DNA of 64,000 bases from Burkholderia cenocepacia (GTDB lineage Bacteria; Pseudomonadota; Gammaproteobacteria; Burkholderiales; Burkholderiaceae), in NCBI RefSeq assembly GCF_900446215.1, contig NZ_UAQZ01000013.1, positions 797,897-861,896 on the forward strand, read 5' to 3'. Made by a program: the position numbers and the translations under genes. The first letter of the stretch is position 1. Every line of letters begins with the position of its first letter. Shown piece after piece: positions 41,977 to 51,063 of this stretch. The notes under the pieces are model-generated. The model saw only the letters and a program-made list of their open reading frames with translations. It was not told the DNA's origin and ran no database searches.

Positions 41977-43332
41977 ATGAACCTGCTTGCCTATCCGTTT
42001 TATCAATGGTCTGCGGAATGCCTGCGCCCGGCGCGTGCATGGGCCGCCGCCACCCGCGCGACGATGTCGCTGTGGCCGCCGGCGACATCGACGCCGACCG
42101 GCCGCATGGTCGACGCGCTGTGCGAACTGCTCGAATGCTGCGCGTTCTCGCATCGGCGGCCGCCGTTCGGAATCGCGTCGGTCGTCGTCGACGGCGACAC
42201 GGTGCCGATCGTCGAGGAAGCGGCGGCGGTCACGCCGTTCGCGACATTGCTGCATTTCCGCAAGGCGCGGCCGGTCGCGCGCCAGCCGCGCGTGCTGATC
42301 GTCGCGCCGATGTCCGGGCACTTCGCGACGCTGCTGCGCGGCACGGTACGCACGATGCTGGCCGACCACGACGTATACATCACCGACTGGCACAACCCGC
42401 GCGACATCCCGCTGGCGGCCGGACGCTTCGGCTTCGACGAGTACGTCACGCACGTGATCGACTTCATCCGCCACATCGGCCCGGACGCGCACGTGCTGGC
42501 GATTTGCCAGCCGACCGTCGCGTCGCTGGCGGCCGTCTCGCTGATGGCGGCCGGCGGCGATCCGGCACAACCGGCGAGCCTGACGCTGATGGCCGGCCCG
42601 ATCGACTGCCGCGTGAATCCGACGAAGGTCAACGAACTCGCGACGAGCCAGCCGATCGAATGGTTCGCGCGCAACCTGATCAGCGTGGTGCCGACGGGTT
42701 TCGTCGGCGCGCAGCGGTGCGTGTATCCGGGTTTCGTGCAGGTCGGCGCGTTCATGTCGATGAACCCGGACCGCCATGCGGCGTCGTTCGCCGATCTGTA
42801 CTACGAGCGCGCGAAAGGCGACCCCGCGAAAGCCGACACGTTGCGGCACTTCTACGACGAATATTTCGCGACGGCCGACCTCACCGCGGAGTTCTATCTG
42901 GAAACGGTCGAGAAGGTATTCCAGCAGTACGCGCTCGCGCGCGGCGAGCTGGCGGTGGGCGACACGCTGGTCGAACCGGCGGCGATTCATCGCACCGCGC
43001 TGTTGACGATCGAAGGCGAGAAGGACGATATCTGCGCGGTAGGCCAGACGGTGGCCGCGCAGGAACTGTGTTCGGGATTGCCGTCGTACCTGAAGACGCA
43101 CCATGTACAGACGGGCGTCGGGCACTACGGCGTGTTCAACGGCAGCCGGTGGGAAACGCAGATCTATCCGATCGTGCGGGCGACGATCCACGACAACGAG
43201 CCGTACGATCGCACCGCGGACGCGCAAGGCGACACGCACGGCACGCACTACGTCACGCTGCGCGCGCTGCTCGATGCACGGGCATCCGGGATCGATGCGG
43301 CGACCGACACGCAATCGGCGCACACGCACTGA
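41977..43332 (+). CDS. phaZ: Intracellular poly(3-hydroxyalkanoate) depolymerase
   Basis: A 451-residue PhaZ-type depolymerase. The alpha/beta-hydrolase nucleophile elbow contains Cys instead of Ser (VLAICQPTVASLAAV, C177), as in intracellular PhaZ1 of Ralstonia/Cupriavidus. The family motifs LIVAPMSGHFATLLRGTVRT, DVYITDWHNPRDIPL and a late VGHYGVFNG carrying the catalytic His are present. It mobilises stored polyhydroxybutyrate. The ATG at 41977 gives the family N-terminus MNLLAYPFYQ. It stands alone, without pha synthesis genes, and is followed by a terminator hairpin. Confidence 0.92.
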   Translation: MNLLAYPFYQWSAECLRPARAWAAATRATMSLWPPATSTPTGRMVDALCELLECCAFSHRRPPFGIASVVVDGDTVPIVEEAAAVTPFATLLHFRKARPVARQPRVLIVAPMSGHFATLLRGTVRTMLADHDVYITDWHNPRDIPLAAGRFGFDEYVTHVIDFIRHIGPDAHVLAICQPTVASLAAVSLMAAGGDPAQPASLTLMAGPIDCRVNPTKVNELATSQPIEWFARNLISVVPTGFVGAQRCVYPGFVQVGAFMSMNPDRHAASFADLYYERAKGDPAKADTLRHFYDEYFATADLTAEFYLETVEKVFQQYALARGELAVGDTLVEPAAIHRTALLTIEGEKDDICAVGQTVAAQELCSGLPSYLKTHHVQTGVGHYGVFNGSRWETQIYPIVRATIHDNEPYDRTADAQGDTHGTHYVTLRALLDARASGIDAATDTQSAHTH

Positions 43333-43353
43333 ACGCGGCTAGCCACACAGTGA

Positions 43354-43380
43354 ATCGCCCCGCCTGAGAGACGGGGCGAT
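43354..43380. terminator. Terminator between phaZ and the DUF3761 gene
   Basis: ATCGCCCCG (43354-43362) and CGGGGCGAT (43372-43380) form a nine-base-pair stem with a nine-base loop, 21 bases after phaZ and between convergent genes. The following GTGTGTG is not a good U-tract. Confidence 0.6.
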
Positions 43381-43439
43381 GTGTGCTGCAGCATTCGGAC
43401 GACGCGCGAGCGAAACCGCTCGCGCGCCGGGCCGGCTCG

Positions 43440-43901
43440 TTACGAGCAGGCCTTGCCGTGCGACGCGTGGTAGCCCTTCGCCTTCGCGTCGGCTTCCGAC
43501 ATGTAGCTGCCGTGCTTCGTCTTGCCGTAGTACTTGTCGGTCGAGCAGTGATAGACCTTCGTGCTGTCGTTCGCCCACACCTTGCCCGCGCCGCCGCCCG
43601 GCGCCGCGGCCGTCGTGGCGGCGCTCTTCGCGCCTGCGGCGCCCGATGCCGGCGCGGCGGAAGCCGCCGTAGCCGGGGCCGCGGCCGGTGCGCTCGCCGC
43701 GGCAGCGCCCGATGCGCCGTACCACGTCTTCACGCCCTTGTGGCCCGCACATGCGCCCTTCTTCGACGCGCCCGAGTAGAACGAGCCGTCCTTGCACAGC
43801 CCGGTCGTGCCGGCCGGCGCGCTGGCCGGAACCTGCGCGAACGCACCGATCGACACACCCATGCCGGCGACCAGCGCGGCGATCAACATCGTTTTTTTCA
43901 T
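43440..43901 (-). CDS. Secreted DUF3761-type protein with Ala-rich linker
   Basis: A 153-residue exported protein. The signal peptide MKKTMLIAALVAGMGVSIGAFA is followed by a short Cys-containing module (TGLCKDGSFYSGASKKGACAG, then HKGVKTWYG) of DUF3761 type, an Ala/Pro/Gly-rich linker of about 45 residues, and a second Cys module (STKVYHCSTDKYYGKTKHGS, ending HASHGKACS). Two Cys pairs suggest disulphides in the periplasm. AGGAGAGGATC precedes the start. Function unknown; such proteins are common in Burkholderia. Confidence 0.8.
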   Translation of the reverse strand: MKKTMLIAALVAGMGVSIGAFAQVPASAPAGTTGLCKDGSFYSGASKKGACAGHKGVKTWYGASGAAAASAPAAAPATAASAAPASGAAGAKSAATTAAAPGGGAGKVWANDSTKVYHCSTDKYYGKTKHGSYMSEADAKAKGYHASHGKACS

Positions 43902-43963
43902 GATCCTCTCCTGATTTGCCTGAATGACGAAAGCGTCCGGGACATTCCCGGCGACAGCGACGG

Positions 43964-44101
43964 TTACCGCACCCAGCGGCACACGCGGTGATGGTGATGA
44001 TCGAAGTGGCACACGCGGTGCGAATGCGCTTCGGCCAGTGCCGGCACGAGCACGGCGCAAGCCAGTGCGGTGGCCGTCAGGATCTTCGCGATGCGGTTCA
44101 T
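43964..44101 (-). CDS. 45-residue secreted His-rich peptide
   Basis: MNRIAKILTATALACAVLVP and ALAEA form a clear signal peptide, leaving a mature peptide of about 20 residues, HSHRVCHFDHHHHRVCRWVR, with two Cys and seven His. GGGAGAG precedes the ATG at 44101. It is 62 bases upstream of the DUF3761 gene on the same strand. A metal-binding or redox role is plausible from composition alone. Confidence 0.6.
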   Translation of the reverse strand: MNRIAKILTATALACAVLVPALAEAHSHRVCHFDHHHHRVCRWVR

Positions 44102-44349
44102 GGTGAAACTCTCCCGGATAGTCAGCCGGTGATCCGGCTGGTACCTCCTTAACGCCGGGCGTCGACACGCCGTGCACCGCCCCTGCGGGCAATTGACGAT
44201 CTTTGACATCGCATCGCCTGTCGACGATCGAAGCTGACGAATGTCTTTCTTTTCTTTCTGGTTCTTCAGCTTCTCGATCGTTTGGAATTCGAAGGAATGT
44301 GTCGAAGCGAAAAGCAGTGCGCGTAAATCACGCCGACCAATAAAAATCT

Positions 44350-45696
44350 ATGGTCACCCCCTTTTTTGCAACACCGATCTTCGATGCCGTGTATGGCTTG
44401 CCTAAATCTATCCGGCGTCGTTGTGGGGATTGCTCTCCGCGCCACGATGAGAGTCGCGCCTGACCGTCCTAAAAAACCGCGCGGCTTCAGAAGCCAATTT
44501 TTATGACAGGTTCTCGGTCAGGCCGGTGTGCCGTTCACGTCATCAAATTTCAGCGTTCGCAAAACCAGGTGGGTGATTCTTACAGCAACAAGCCGAAGTC
44601 GGTTAATCAGGCCGGCATACCTGCCGACCGCGCATCGAAGGTGGTACGGCTGGTAACAAGTGCCCATGCCGTACGAGCCAGCTTATTTGCCAGCGCGCAA
44701 GCCACAACGTTTGAGTGCCGACGCGCCAGCATGGTCCGGACCCAATCGGCAAGCCGGCCGCTTTGCCGTTCCAGTTGCTGCATGTAGACTCGGGCGCACT
44801 GCACCAGTAGCCGCCGGATATTCTTGTCCCCGCGTTTGCTGATGCCCAGCAGATTGCTTTTGCCGCCCGTGCTGTACTGGCGTGGCACGAGCCCGACCGA
44901 TGCGGCAAAGTCGCGACTGCAGCCGTATTGCTTGCCGTCGCCCATTTCCGCGGCCAGCACGCTTGCCGTAATCGGGCCAACGCAAGGAATGCTCAAGAGG
45001 CATTGCCCCAGCTCATCGTCGGCTAGTTGCCGAGCCATCTCGGCGTCAATCTCACTGATCTGCTCACTCAGGTACTTGAAATGGCCGTGCAAGCGCTCGA
45101 GGATCGCCACTAGCCGGGGCGGCAGCGCATGCTCGGCCAGCACAGCCGGCAATCGCTTGATCACGGCTTGCCCGACTGGCAGGCTGATGCCGAATTCGAG
45201 CAGGAACCCGTGTAATTGGTTGGCCGTCTTCACTCGATCCCGCACCAGAGAATCACGCACGCGGTGCAAAGCTGACAAAATCTGCTGCGACTCCGTCTTC
45301 GGCGTCACAAATCGCATAGATGGGCGTGAGGCTGCCTCGCAGATCGCTTCGGCGTCCACGAAGTCGTTTTTGTTACTCTTGACGAAGGGCCGCACGAACT
45401 GTGGCGAGATCAGTTTGACCTGATGGCCCCAGCCCGCCAATTGGCGCGCCATGTAATGTGCTCCGGCGCAGGCCTCCATGACCACGGTGCAGGGGTGAAA
45501 CTTGGCGAAAAACTCGATTAGCTGCTTGCGGTTCACCTTCTTGCGGAACACGGCTTTGCCGTGCCGATCCTGCCCGTGAAGATGAAACGAATGTTTGCCC
45601 AGATCGATCCCAACCAGCGTTACGTCATGCATGATGGCCTCTCCAGAAAAGAAAACACCCTACAGCGTAACCCGCGTGTAGGGTGGGGGTGACCAT
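44350..45696 (-). mobile_element. IS110-family (IS1111-type) insertion sequence
   Basis: A 12-base inverted pair, ATGGTCACCCCC (44350-44361) and GGGGGTGACCAT (45685-45696), flanks the transposase gene, as subterminal inverted repeats do in the IS1111 subgroup; the true ends may lie a few bases outside. The element has a long non-coding part (about 245 bases) after the transposase stop and only about 50 bases before its start. In this subgroup the long end encodes the guide (bridge/seek) RNA that directs target choice. No target duplication is expected and none was seen. The element appears intact. Confidence 0.8.
44607..45632 (-). CDS. IS110/IS1111-family DEDD transposase
   Basis: A 341-residue transposase. 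The N-terminal RuvC-like DEDD domain has the first Asp in LVGIDLGKHSFHLHGQDRHG, the Glu in VVMEACAGAHYMARQLAGWG and the Asp pair in KSNKNDFVDAEAICEAA. The C-terminal transposase_20 domain contains LLSIPCVGPITASVLAAEMG, FAASVGLVPRQYSTGGK and ISKRGDKNIRRLLVQCAR. The reading frame is complete, so the element may be active. It is transcribed on the minus strand. Confidence 0.95.
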   Translation of the reverse strand: MHDVTLVGIDLGKHSFHLHGQDRHGKAVFRKKVNRKQLIEFFAKFHPCTVVMEACAGAHYMARQLAGWGHQVKLISPQFVRPFVKSNKNDFVDAEAICEAASRPSMRFVTPKTESQQILSALHRVRDSLVRDRVKTANQLHGFLLEFGISLPVGQAVIKRLPAVLAEHALPPRLVAILERLHGHFKYLSEQISEIDAEMARQLADDELGQCLLSIPCVGPITASVLAAEMGDGKQYGCSRDFAASVGLVPRQYSTGGKSNLLGISKRGDKNIRRLLVQCARVYMQQLERQSGRLADWVRTMLARRHSNVVACALANKLARTAWALVTSRTTFDARSAGMPA

Positions 45697-45702
45697 CTCA
45701 TT

Positions 45703-45724
45703 AACCGCCTGAATGCAGGCGGTT
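45703..45724. repeat. REP-like hairpin next to the insertion sequence
   Basis: AACCGCCTG (45703-45711) and CAGGCGGTT (45716-45724) form a nine-base-pair stem with an AATG loop, six bases beyond the element's right inverted repeat and 29 bases after the cupin gene. Some IS110/IS1111 elements insert at REP-like palindromes. It may equally serve as terminator for the cupin gene. Confidence 0.6.
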
Positions 45725-45752
45725 CGTCTAGAACGCACACCCACTCGACCGG

Positions 45753-46187
45753 CTACGCACCGACCTCGCCCCACGGCGTCGGTTCCGGCACCGCGCACGG
45801 CCCGTCGACATCGATCGATTTGAAGTCGGCAGGCCCGACGATCTCCAGGTACTCCATGTCCGGCGAGTAATCGAACAGGTAGTGGACGATCCCCGGCGCC
45901 TGGTGCACGCAGTCGCCCGCCGCCACCAGCGTTTCCTGTTCGCCGTACATGAAGCGCGCCCAGCCCTTCAGCATGATCACGATATGGAACTCGGCCTCGT
46001 GACGGTGCCAGCCGGTGCCCGCCTCCGGTGCATGATTGGCCCTGACGAGTTGCGCGACGACCTTGCCGTTCGTCGCGGCGGCGATACCGAGATCGCGGTA
46101 CAGGAAGAAGTCGCGCAGGCCCTCGCCTTGAAAGGCGGTGTCCTGCGGCTTCACGTGGGAAAAAGCGGTGGTGGTCGGCGTGCTCAT
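45753..46187 (-). CDS. Cupin-domain protein
   Basis: A 144-residue single-domain cupin. Metal-ligand-like residues are seen in GTGWHRHEAEFHIVIMLKGW (two His and a Glu) and a later His in HQAPGIVHYLFD. AAGGAGCACCGCG precedes the ATG at 46187. It is about 80 bases downstream of the sugar ABC permease gene and on the same strand, so it may be the last gene of that operon, perhaps a sugar isomerase or sensor. No specific activity can be assigned. Confidence 0.8.
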   Translation of the reverse strand: MSTPTTTAFSHVKPQDTAFQGEGLRDFFLYRDLGIAAATNGKVVAQLVRANHAPEAGTGWHRHEAEFHIVIMLKGWARFMYGEQETLVAAGDCVHQAPGIVHYLFDYSPDMEYLEIVGPADFKSIDVDGPCAVPEPTPWGEVGA

Positions 46188-46266
46188 CGCGGTGCTCCTT
46201 CATCGAAAGGATCACGCGAGACAAGCATTAAGCGTTCCAGTTTGCGGCGGCACGACACCGTGCGCG

Positions 46267-47262
46267 TCAGCGCTTGCGCCGCTTGCCGGTCAGCAGCGTC
46301 TGCGCGATCACCGCGAGCAGCAGGAACGCGCCGCTCGCGAGGTTCTGGTAGTACGGGCTCAACGTGCCGACCTGGTTGATCACGTTCTCGATCACGCCGA
46401 GCAGCAGCACGCCCGCGAGCGGGCCGAACAGCGTGCCGACGCCGCCCGTCAGCAGCACGCCGCCGATCACCGCCGCCGCGATCGATTGCAGCTCGTAGCT
46501 GTTGCCGGCGCCAGGCAGCCCCGAATCGAGCCGCGACGCGAGCAGCGCGCCGGCCAGCCCCGCCAGCGCCCCGCTCAGTCCGTACGTGACGACCTTGAGC
46601 CCCTCGACGTTCACGCCGAGCATGCGCGCCGCCTCCTCGTTGCCGCCGATCGCGAACACGCCCGCGCCGTAGCGCGTGTGATTCAGCACGAACGCGGCGA
46701 CAAGATACGCGACGAACACGATCCATACGAGATGGCCGACGCCGAACAGCGAGCCGTTCGCGATCGTCGCGAAGAAGCCGGGGTTCGCGATCAGCATGTC
46801 CTGGCTCGCGAGCACGAGCGACAGCCCTTTCAAGCCGAGCAATGCGGCGAGCGTGACGATGAACGGCGCCATCCGCGCGCGGGCGATCAGCCAGCCGTTC
46901 ATGAGCCCGACGATCAGCCCGACGCACACCGGCGCGGCCAGCGCGGCGCCCCAGCCGTACGGCGCCGCATACGCGGCGATCACGGTGCCGAGCCCGACGA
47001 GCGAGCCGACCGACAGGTCGAACCCGCCGAGGATGATCACGAAGCTCTGCCCGATCGTGATCAGCGCGACGAACGCGGCGGCCGCGACGATATCGAGCAG
47101 GTTCGGCGCACTCCGGAAATGCGGAAACACGCGGCCGGCGATCAGGCAGACGAGCACGAGGATCGCGATCGCGCCGCGCGCCTGCACGAGCCGGACGAAC
47201 TGCGCGCGGCGCGCGCGGCCGGCATCCTGCGTGGTGTGCGGAGTCATCGGCGCGGTCGACAT
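46267..47262 (-). CDS. Sugar ABC transporter permease (YjfF-like)
   Basis: A 331-residue permease of the ribose/galactofuranose class with about ten hydrophobic segments and the family region GQSFVIILGGFDLSVGSLVG, LNHTRYGAGVFAIGGNEEAA and IAAAVIGGVLLTGGVGTLFG. It pairs with the permease at 47264-48241; the genes are separated by one base. Two different permeases plus a double ATPase are the hallmark of the Ytf/Yjf furanose importer. Confidence 0.9.
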   Translation of the reverse strand: MSTAPMTPHTTQDAGRARRAQFVRLVQARGAIAILVLVCLIAGRVFPHFRSAPNLLDIVAAAAFVALITIGQSFVIILGGFDLSVGSLVGLGTVIAAYAAPYGWGAALAAPVCVGLIVGLMNGWLIARARMAPFIVTLAALLGLKGLSLVLASQDMLIANPGFFATIANGSLFGVGHLVWIVFVAYLVAAFVLNHTRYGAGVFAIGGNEEAARMLGVNVEGLKVVTYGLSGALAGLAGALLASRLDSGLPGAGNSYELQSIAAAVIGGVLLTGGVGTLFGPLAGVLLLGVIENVINQVGTLSPYYQNLASGAFLLLAVIAQTLLTGKRRKR

Positions 47263-47263
47263 A

Positions 47264-48241
47264 TCAGGCTCCCGAGCGTTGCAGGTACAGCGCGCCGAGG
47301 ATGAACGCGGCCTTCAGGATCTGCGCATACGTGTAGCTGATGTTGTTCATGATGAAGCTGGCATCGAGCAGTTGCAGGAGCAGCACGCCGAACACGGTGC
47401 CGACGATCGACACGCGCCCGCCGGACAGCGGCGTGCCGCCGATCACCGACGCGGCGATCGCATCGAGTTCGAAGTTCACGCCGACATAGTTCGGATCGCC
47501 TGCGCCGAGCCGCGCGGTGGCGAACAGGCCCGCCAGCCCGGCCAGCGCCCCGCTCGCCGCATAGACCGCCAGCAGCGTGCGCCGCACCGGCACGCCGGCC
47601 AGATGCGCGGCGTCGCGGCTCGCGCCGACGAGAATCGTGTAGCGCCCGAAGGTCGTGTTGCGCACGACGAAGAACACGACGGCCGCGCACACGAGCGCGA
47701 TCAGCATCACGACCGGCAGCCCGAACCACGTGCCGATGCCGACGAAGTCGAACGCATCGGACGGAGGCAGGCTCACGCGCGAGCCGCCGAGCAACGCCTG
47801 CGCCAGCCCGCGCGCGGCGACGAGCAACGCGAGCCCGGAAATCAGCGGATCGATGCCGAGCCGCGCGACGAGCCCGCCGTTGAACAGGCCGACCGCGAGC
47901 CCGATCGCAATGGCCGCCGCGAACGCCGCGCCGGTGCCGTACGGCAGGCACACCGCGATGATCGCGCTGGACAGCGCCATCACCGAGCCGACCGACAGGT
48001 CGATCCCGCGCGTGGCGATCGCGAGGTTCTGCCCGAGCGCGATCAGCACGATCGGCGCGGCCTGGAACAGCAGGCTGCGCGCGGCGAGCGGATTCGAGAA
48101 GCCGGGCGTGACGATCAGGTTGAAGACGGCGAGCGCGACGAACGCGAGATACACGCTGTGGTCGCGCGCCTGCGCGAACAGCGAGCGGCGCGACGGGCGG
48201 CGGGCTTCATCGGGTTCGCTCATCAGGTTGGCAAGATTCAC
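47264..48241 (-). CDS. Sugar ABC transporter permease (YtfT-like)
   Basis: A 325-residue permease, related to but distinct from the preceding one: ALGQNLAIATRGIDLSVGSV, VRNTTFGRYTILVGASRDAA and LDAIAASVIGGTPLSGGRVS. It forms the heterodimeric channel of the importer. It lies between the ATPase gene (33 bases upstream) and the YjfF-like gene. Confidence 0.9.
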   Translation of the reverse strand: MNLANLMSEPDEARRPSRRSLFAQARDHSVYLAFVALAVFNLIVTPGFSNPLAARSLLFQAAPIVLIALGQNLAIATRGIDLSVGSVMALSSAIIAVCLPYGTGAAFAAAIAIGLAVGLFNGGLVARLGIDPLISGLALLVAARGLAQALLGGSRVSLPPSDAFDFVGIGTWFGLPVVMLIALVCAAVVFFVVRNTTFGRYTILVGASRDAAHLAGVPVRRTLLAVYAASGALAGLAGLFATARLGAGDPNYVGVNFELDAIAASVIGGTPLSGGRVSIVGTVFGVLLLQLLDASFIMNNISYTYAQILKAAFILGALYLQRSGA

Positions 48242-48274
48242 GCTGTCCTCGTCCTCGGGTCGATGTGCGGGGCG

Positions 48275-49831
48275 TCAGGTCTGGTTCGCGAGCAGCGCGG
48301 TCACGTCGTCGGGGCTCGCACCGCGCGTCGGCAGTTCGCCGCTCGTCGCGCCTTCATGCAGGATCACGAGCCGGTCGGCCAGCTCGAGCAGTTCTTCCAT
48401 CTCCGACGACGTCGCGACCACCGCGAGCCCGTCGTCGGCGAGCCGTTTGACGAGATCGTGCACCTCGGCCTTCGCGCCGACGTCGATGCCGCGCGTCGGG
48501 TCGTCGAGCAGCAGCACCGACGGCTCGGTCGACAGGCAGCGCGCGATCAGCGCCTTCTGCTGGTTGCCGCCGGACAGCGTCGAGATCGGCGCGCCCGCAT
48601 GCGACGTCTTGATGCCCAGCTCGCGGATGTAGCGCTCGACGAGCGCCTCCTGCTTGCGCACGGAGATGAAGCCGAACCGGGCGATGCGCGGCAGCACGCA
48701 CACGACGATGTTCTCGCGCACCGACAGCTTCGAGAAAATGCCTTCCGAGCGGCGATCCTCGGACAGGAACGCGAGCCCCGCGCGAATCGCGCGCGCCGGG
48801 TCGGCGCCGTCGAGCGCCCTGCCGCCGACGCGCACCGCGCCGCCGTCCGGCTGCTGCGCGCCGAATACGGCCTTGAACGTTTCGGTGCGGCCCGCGCCGA
48901 GCAAACCCGCGAGCCCGACGATCTCCTTCGGCGCGACGCGGAACGACACGTCGCGCAAACGCGTGCCCCAGCGCAGCCCGTCGACGGCGAGCGCGGGCTC
49001 CCGCGTCGTGTCGGCGGCCACCGTCTCCGCCTGTTCGCGCGGGCCGTGCGCACCGACTTCGCGGCCGAGCATCGCCGCAATCAGCGCCATGCGCGGCAGC
49101 CGGTCCGGCGACTCGCTGCGCACCACCGCGCCGTCGCGCAGCACGGTGAGCCGGTCGCACATCCGGTAGCACTCCGACAGCCGATGGCTCACCAGCACGA
49201 TCGCGATGCCGGTCGCGCGCAACTGCTCGACGACGCCGAACAGCACCTCGACTTCCGCACCGCTCAACGCGGAAGTCGGCTCGTCGAGAATCAGCACGCG
49301 CGCGCCGAGCGACACGCCGCGTGCGATCGACACCATCTGCTGCTGGCCGAGCCCGAGCGAGCCGACCTTGTCGGCCGGATCGACGTCGAGCCCGTAACGC
49401 TCGACGATTTCGCGGGTGCGCGCCCGCATCGCGCGGCGATCGATCCACGGGCCGAAGCGGCGCGGCTCGTGACCGAGGAAGATGTTCTCGGCCACGCTGC
49501 GTTCGGGAATCAGGTTGATTTCCTGGTAGACCGCGCAGATGCCCGCGCGCTGCGCGGCACGCGGGCTGTCGAACGACACGGGCACGCCGTCGACGCGGAT
49601 CTCGCCCGCATCGGGCTGGTGAAAGCCGGTGAGGATCTTGATCAGCGTCGACTTGCCGGCGCCGTTCTCGCCCATCAGCCCGTGCACCTCGCCCGCGCGC
49701 AGCGACAGCGACACGCCGTTCAGCGCGCGCACGACGCCGAACGTCTTGCCGACGCCGTGCGTTTCGAGCACGACGGGTTGGCCGTGGGCGCCCGAGTCGG
49801 CGCCGGGTCCGGCGGGAAGCGTTGCGTCCAT
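48275..49831 (-). CDS. Sugar ABC transporter ATP-binding protein (duplicated, YtfR-like)
   Basis: A 518-residue protein with two tandem ATPase domains. The first has Walker A (GENGAGKST), signature LGLGQQQ and Walker B ILDEPTSAL. The second has a degenerate Walker A (AGLLGAGRTE), signature LSGGNQQK and LLLDDPTRGID. This is the MglA/RbsA/YtfR layout and powers uptake of a monosaccharide. It lies between the binding-protein gene and the permease genes. Confidence 0.93.
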   Translation of the reverse strand: MDATLPAGPGADSGAHGQPVVLETHGVGKTFGVVRALNGVSLSLRAGEVHGLMGENGAGKSTLIKILTGFHQPDAGEIRVDGVPVSFDSPRAAQRAGICAVYQEINLIPERSVAENIFLGHEPRRFGPWIDRRAMRARTREIVERYGLDVDPADKVGSLGLGQQQMVSIARGVSLGARVLILDEPTSALSGAEVEVLFGVVEQLRATGIAIVLVSHRLSECYRMCDRLTVLRDGAVVRSESPDRLPRMALIAAMLGREVGAHGPREQAETVAADTTREPALAVDGLRWGTRLRDVSFRVAPKEIVGLAGLLGAGRTETFKAVFGAQQPDGGAVRVGGRALDGADPARAIRAGLAFLSEDRRSEGIFSKLSVRENIVVCVLPRIARFGFISVRKQEALVERYIRELGIKTSHAGAPISTLSGGNQQKALIARCLSTEPSVLLLDDPTRGIDVGAKAEVHDLVKRLADDGLAVVATSSEMEELLELADRLVILHEGATSGELPTRGASPDDVTALLANQT

Positions 49832-49900
49832 CGCGCGCCTCGCGTTCGCGGTTGAGCGGTTGAGCAGCGATTGAGCGATTGCCGAGCGTTTGCCGGCCGG

Positions 49901-50926
49901 TCAGTAGACGAGGTTCGCTTCGAGCGAATGCTTCGCGTTCGCCTTGTCGTACAGCGCGTCATCCATGATCTGCTTCTGCGCGACCGGCTTGCCGGCGAAC
50001 CATGCTTCGAGCGACTTGAACGCGAGCGGGCCGAAGCGCGGGTTCGTCTCGACGCTCGCCGCGGCCGAACCGTTCGCGATCGCGGTGACGAAGTCCTTGG
50101 TGCCGTCGATCGACACGACCGTCACGCCGCGCTGCTTGCCGGCCTGCCGCAACGCGGTCATCGCGCCGAGCGCCATCGTGTCGGCCTGCGCGTAGACGGC
50201 GTTCACGTCCGGATGCGCGAGCAATACCTGCTCCATCACCTTCTGCGCTTCGGTGGCCGACCAGTTCGCGGTTTGCGACGCGACGATCTTCATGTTCGGG
50301 AATTTCTTCAGGCCGTCGGCGAAGCCGTCGGTGCGCTGGCTCTCGACGGTATTGCCGTAGCCGCCCTGGATCTCGGCGATCACGGCTTTGCCGCCCGTCG
50401 CATCGGCGAGCGCCTGCGCGGCGCGCTGCCCCTGCCGGAAGAAGTCGGAGCCGAGGAACGTGATGAAATCCTGGCACGGCGTGCCGGCCGTCTGGCGGTC
50501 GATCGTGACAACCGGAATGCCCTTCGCGCGCGCCTGCGCGAGCGCGGGCTGCAGGCCGGTCGAATCGTTCGGCGCGACGATCAGCGCCTGTGCGCCCTGG
50601 TTGATCATGCTTTCGATATCCGCGACCTGCTTCGCCTGGTTCGCGTTCGCATTCGTATACAGCAGCCGCTTGACGCCGGCCGCCTTCGCGGCGGCGCGTA
50701 CCGACGCGGTTTCGGTCGCGCGGAACGGGTTCTGTTCGTTCTCGGACTGCGAGAAGCCGACGACGAGATCGGTCAGCTTCACGCCGCCCGGCTTCGGATT
50801 CGTGCAGGTCTGCGCGGAACTCGCACCGACCTTCTGCGCATTGTCCTGCGCATGCGCGATCGCGACGCATCCGAGCGTCACACCCATCGTCACCACGATA
50901 CGTTGCAGCTTTGCACGGCTCGGCAT
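49901..50926 (-). CDS. Periplasmic sugar-binding protein (YtfQ-like)
   Basis: A 341-residue binding protein with a signal peptide (MPSRAKLQRIVVTMGVTLGC ending AHA) and the ribose/galactofuranose-binding fold: LTDLVVGFSQSENEQNPFRA, IESMINQGAQALIVAPNDST, PVVTIDRQTAG and KFPNMKIVASQTANWSATEA. The opening VGFSQ..E...RATE and the final NLVY resemble E. coli YtfQ, which binds galactofuranose. Two adjacent ATGs exist; 50926 has GGAG at the better distance. It is the first gene of the importer operon, with an AT-rich dyad about 80 bases upstream. Confidence 0.88.
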   Translation of the reverse strand: MPSRAKLQRIVVTMGVTLGCVAIAHAQDNAQKVGASSAQTCTNPKPGGVKLTDLVVGFSQSENEQNPFRATETASVRAAAKAAGVKRLLYTNANANQAKQVADIESMINQGAQALIVAPNDSTGLQPALAQARAKGIPVVTIDRQTAGTPCQDFITFLGSDFFRQGQRAAQALADATGGKAVIAEIQGGYGNTVESQRTDGFADGLKKFPNMKIVASQTANWSATEAQKVMEQVLLAHPDVNAVYAQADTMALGAMTALRQAGKQRGVTVVSIDGTKDFVTAIANGSAAASVETNPRFGPLAFKSLEAWFAGKPVAQKQIMDDALYDKANAKHSLEANLVY

Positions 50927-51002
50927 CATCGTCTCCAAATGTTGTGATGGCGTGATCGGCCCGCGCCCTCGTCGCCTGCGGACGGCATCGGCGTCACGAA
51001 TT

Positions 51003-51023
51003 AATATTATTACTCGATATTAT
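51003..51023. promoter_or_regulatory. AT-rich dyad upstream of the sugar importer (operator candidate A)
   Basis: AATATTATTACTCGATATTAT stands out sharply from the GC-rich surroundings, 77-97 bases before the binding-protein gene. It shares TNGATATTAT with the dyad before the lacI-type gene. Candidate LacI-family operator. Confidence 0.6.
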
Positions 51024-51063
51024 CGCCTGCCCGACTCAGGATAATCCCGTATCGCCGGACCCG

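Noticed and set aside
46796..49855. A 1019-codon frame antisense to the sugar ABC genes.
   Set aside because: Arg/Ala/Asp-rich shadow of the permease and ATPase genes, with no domain signature.
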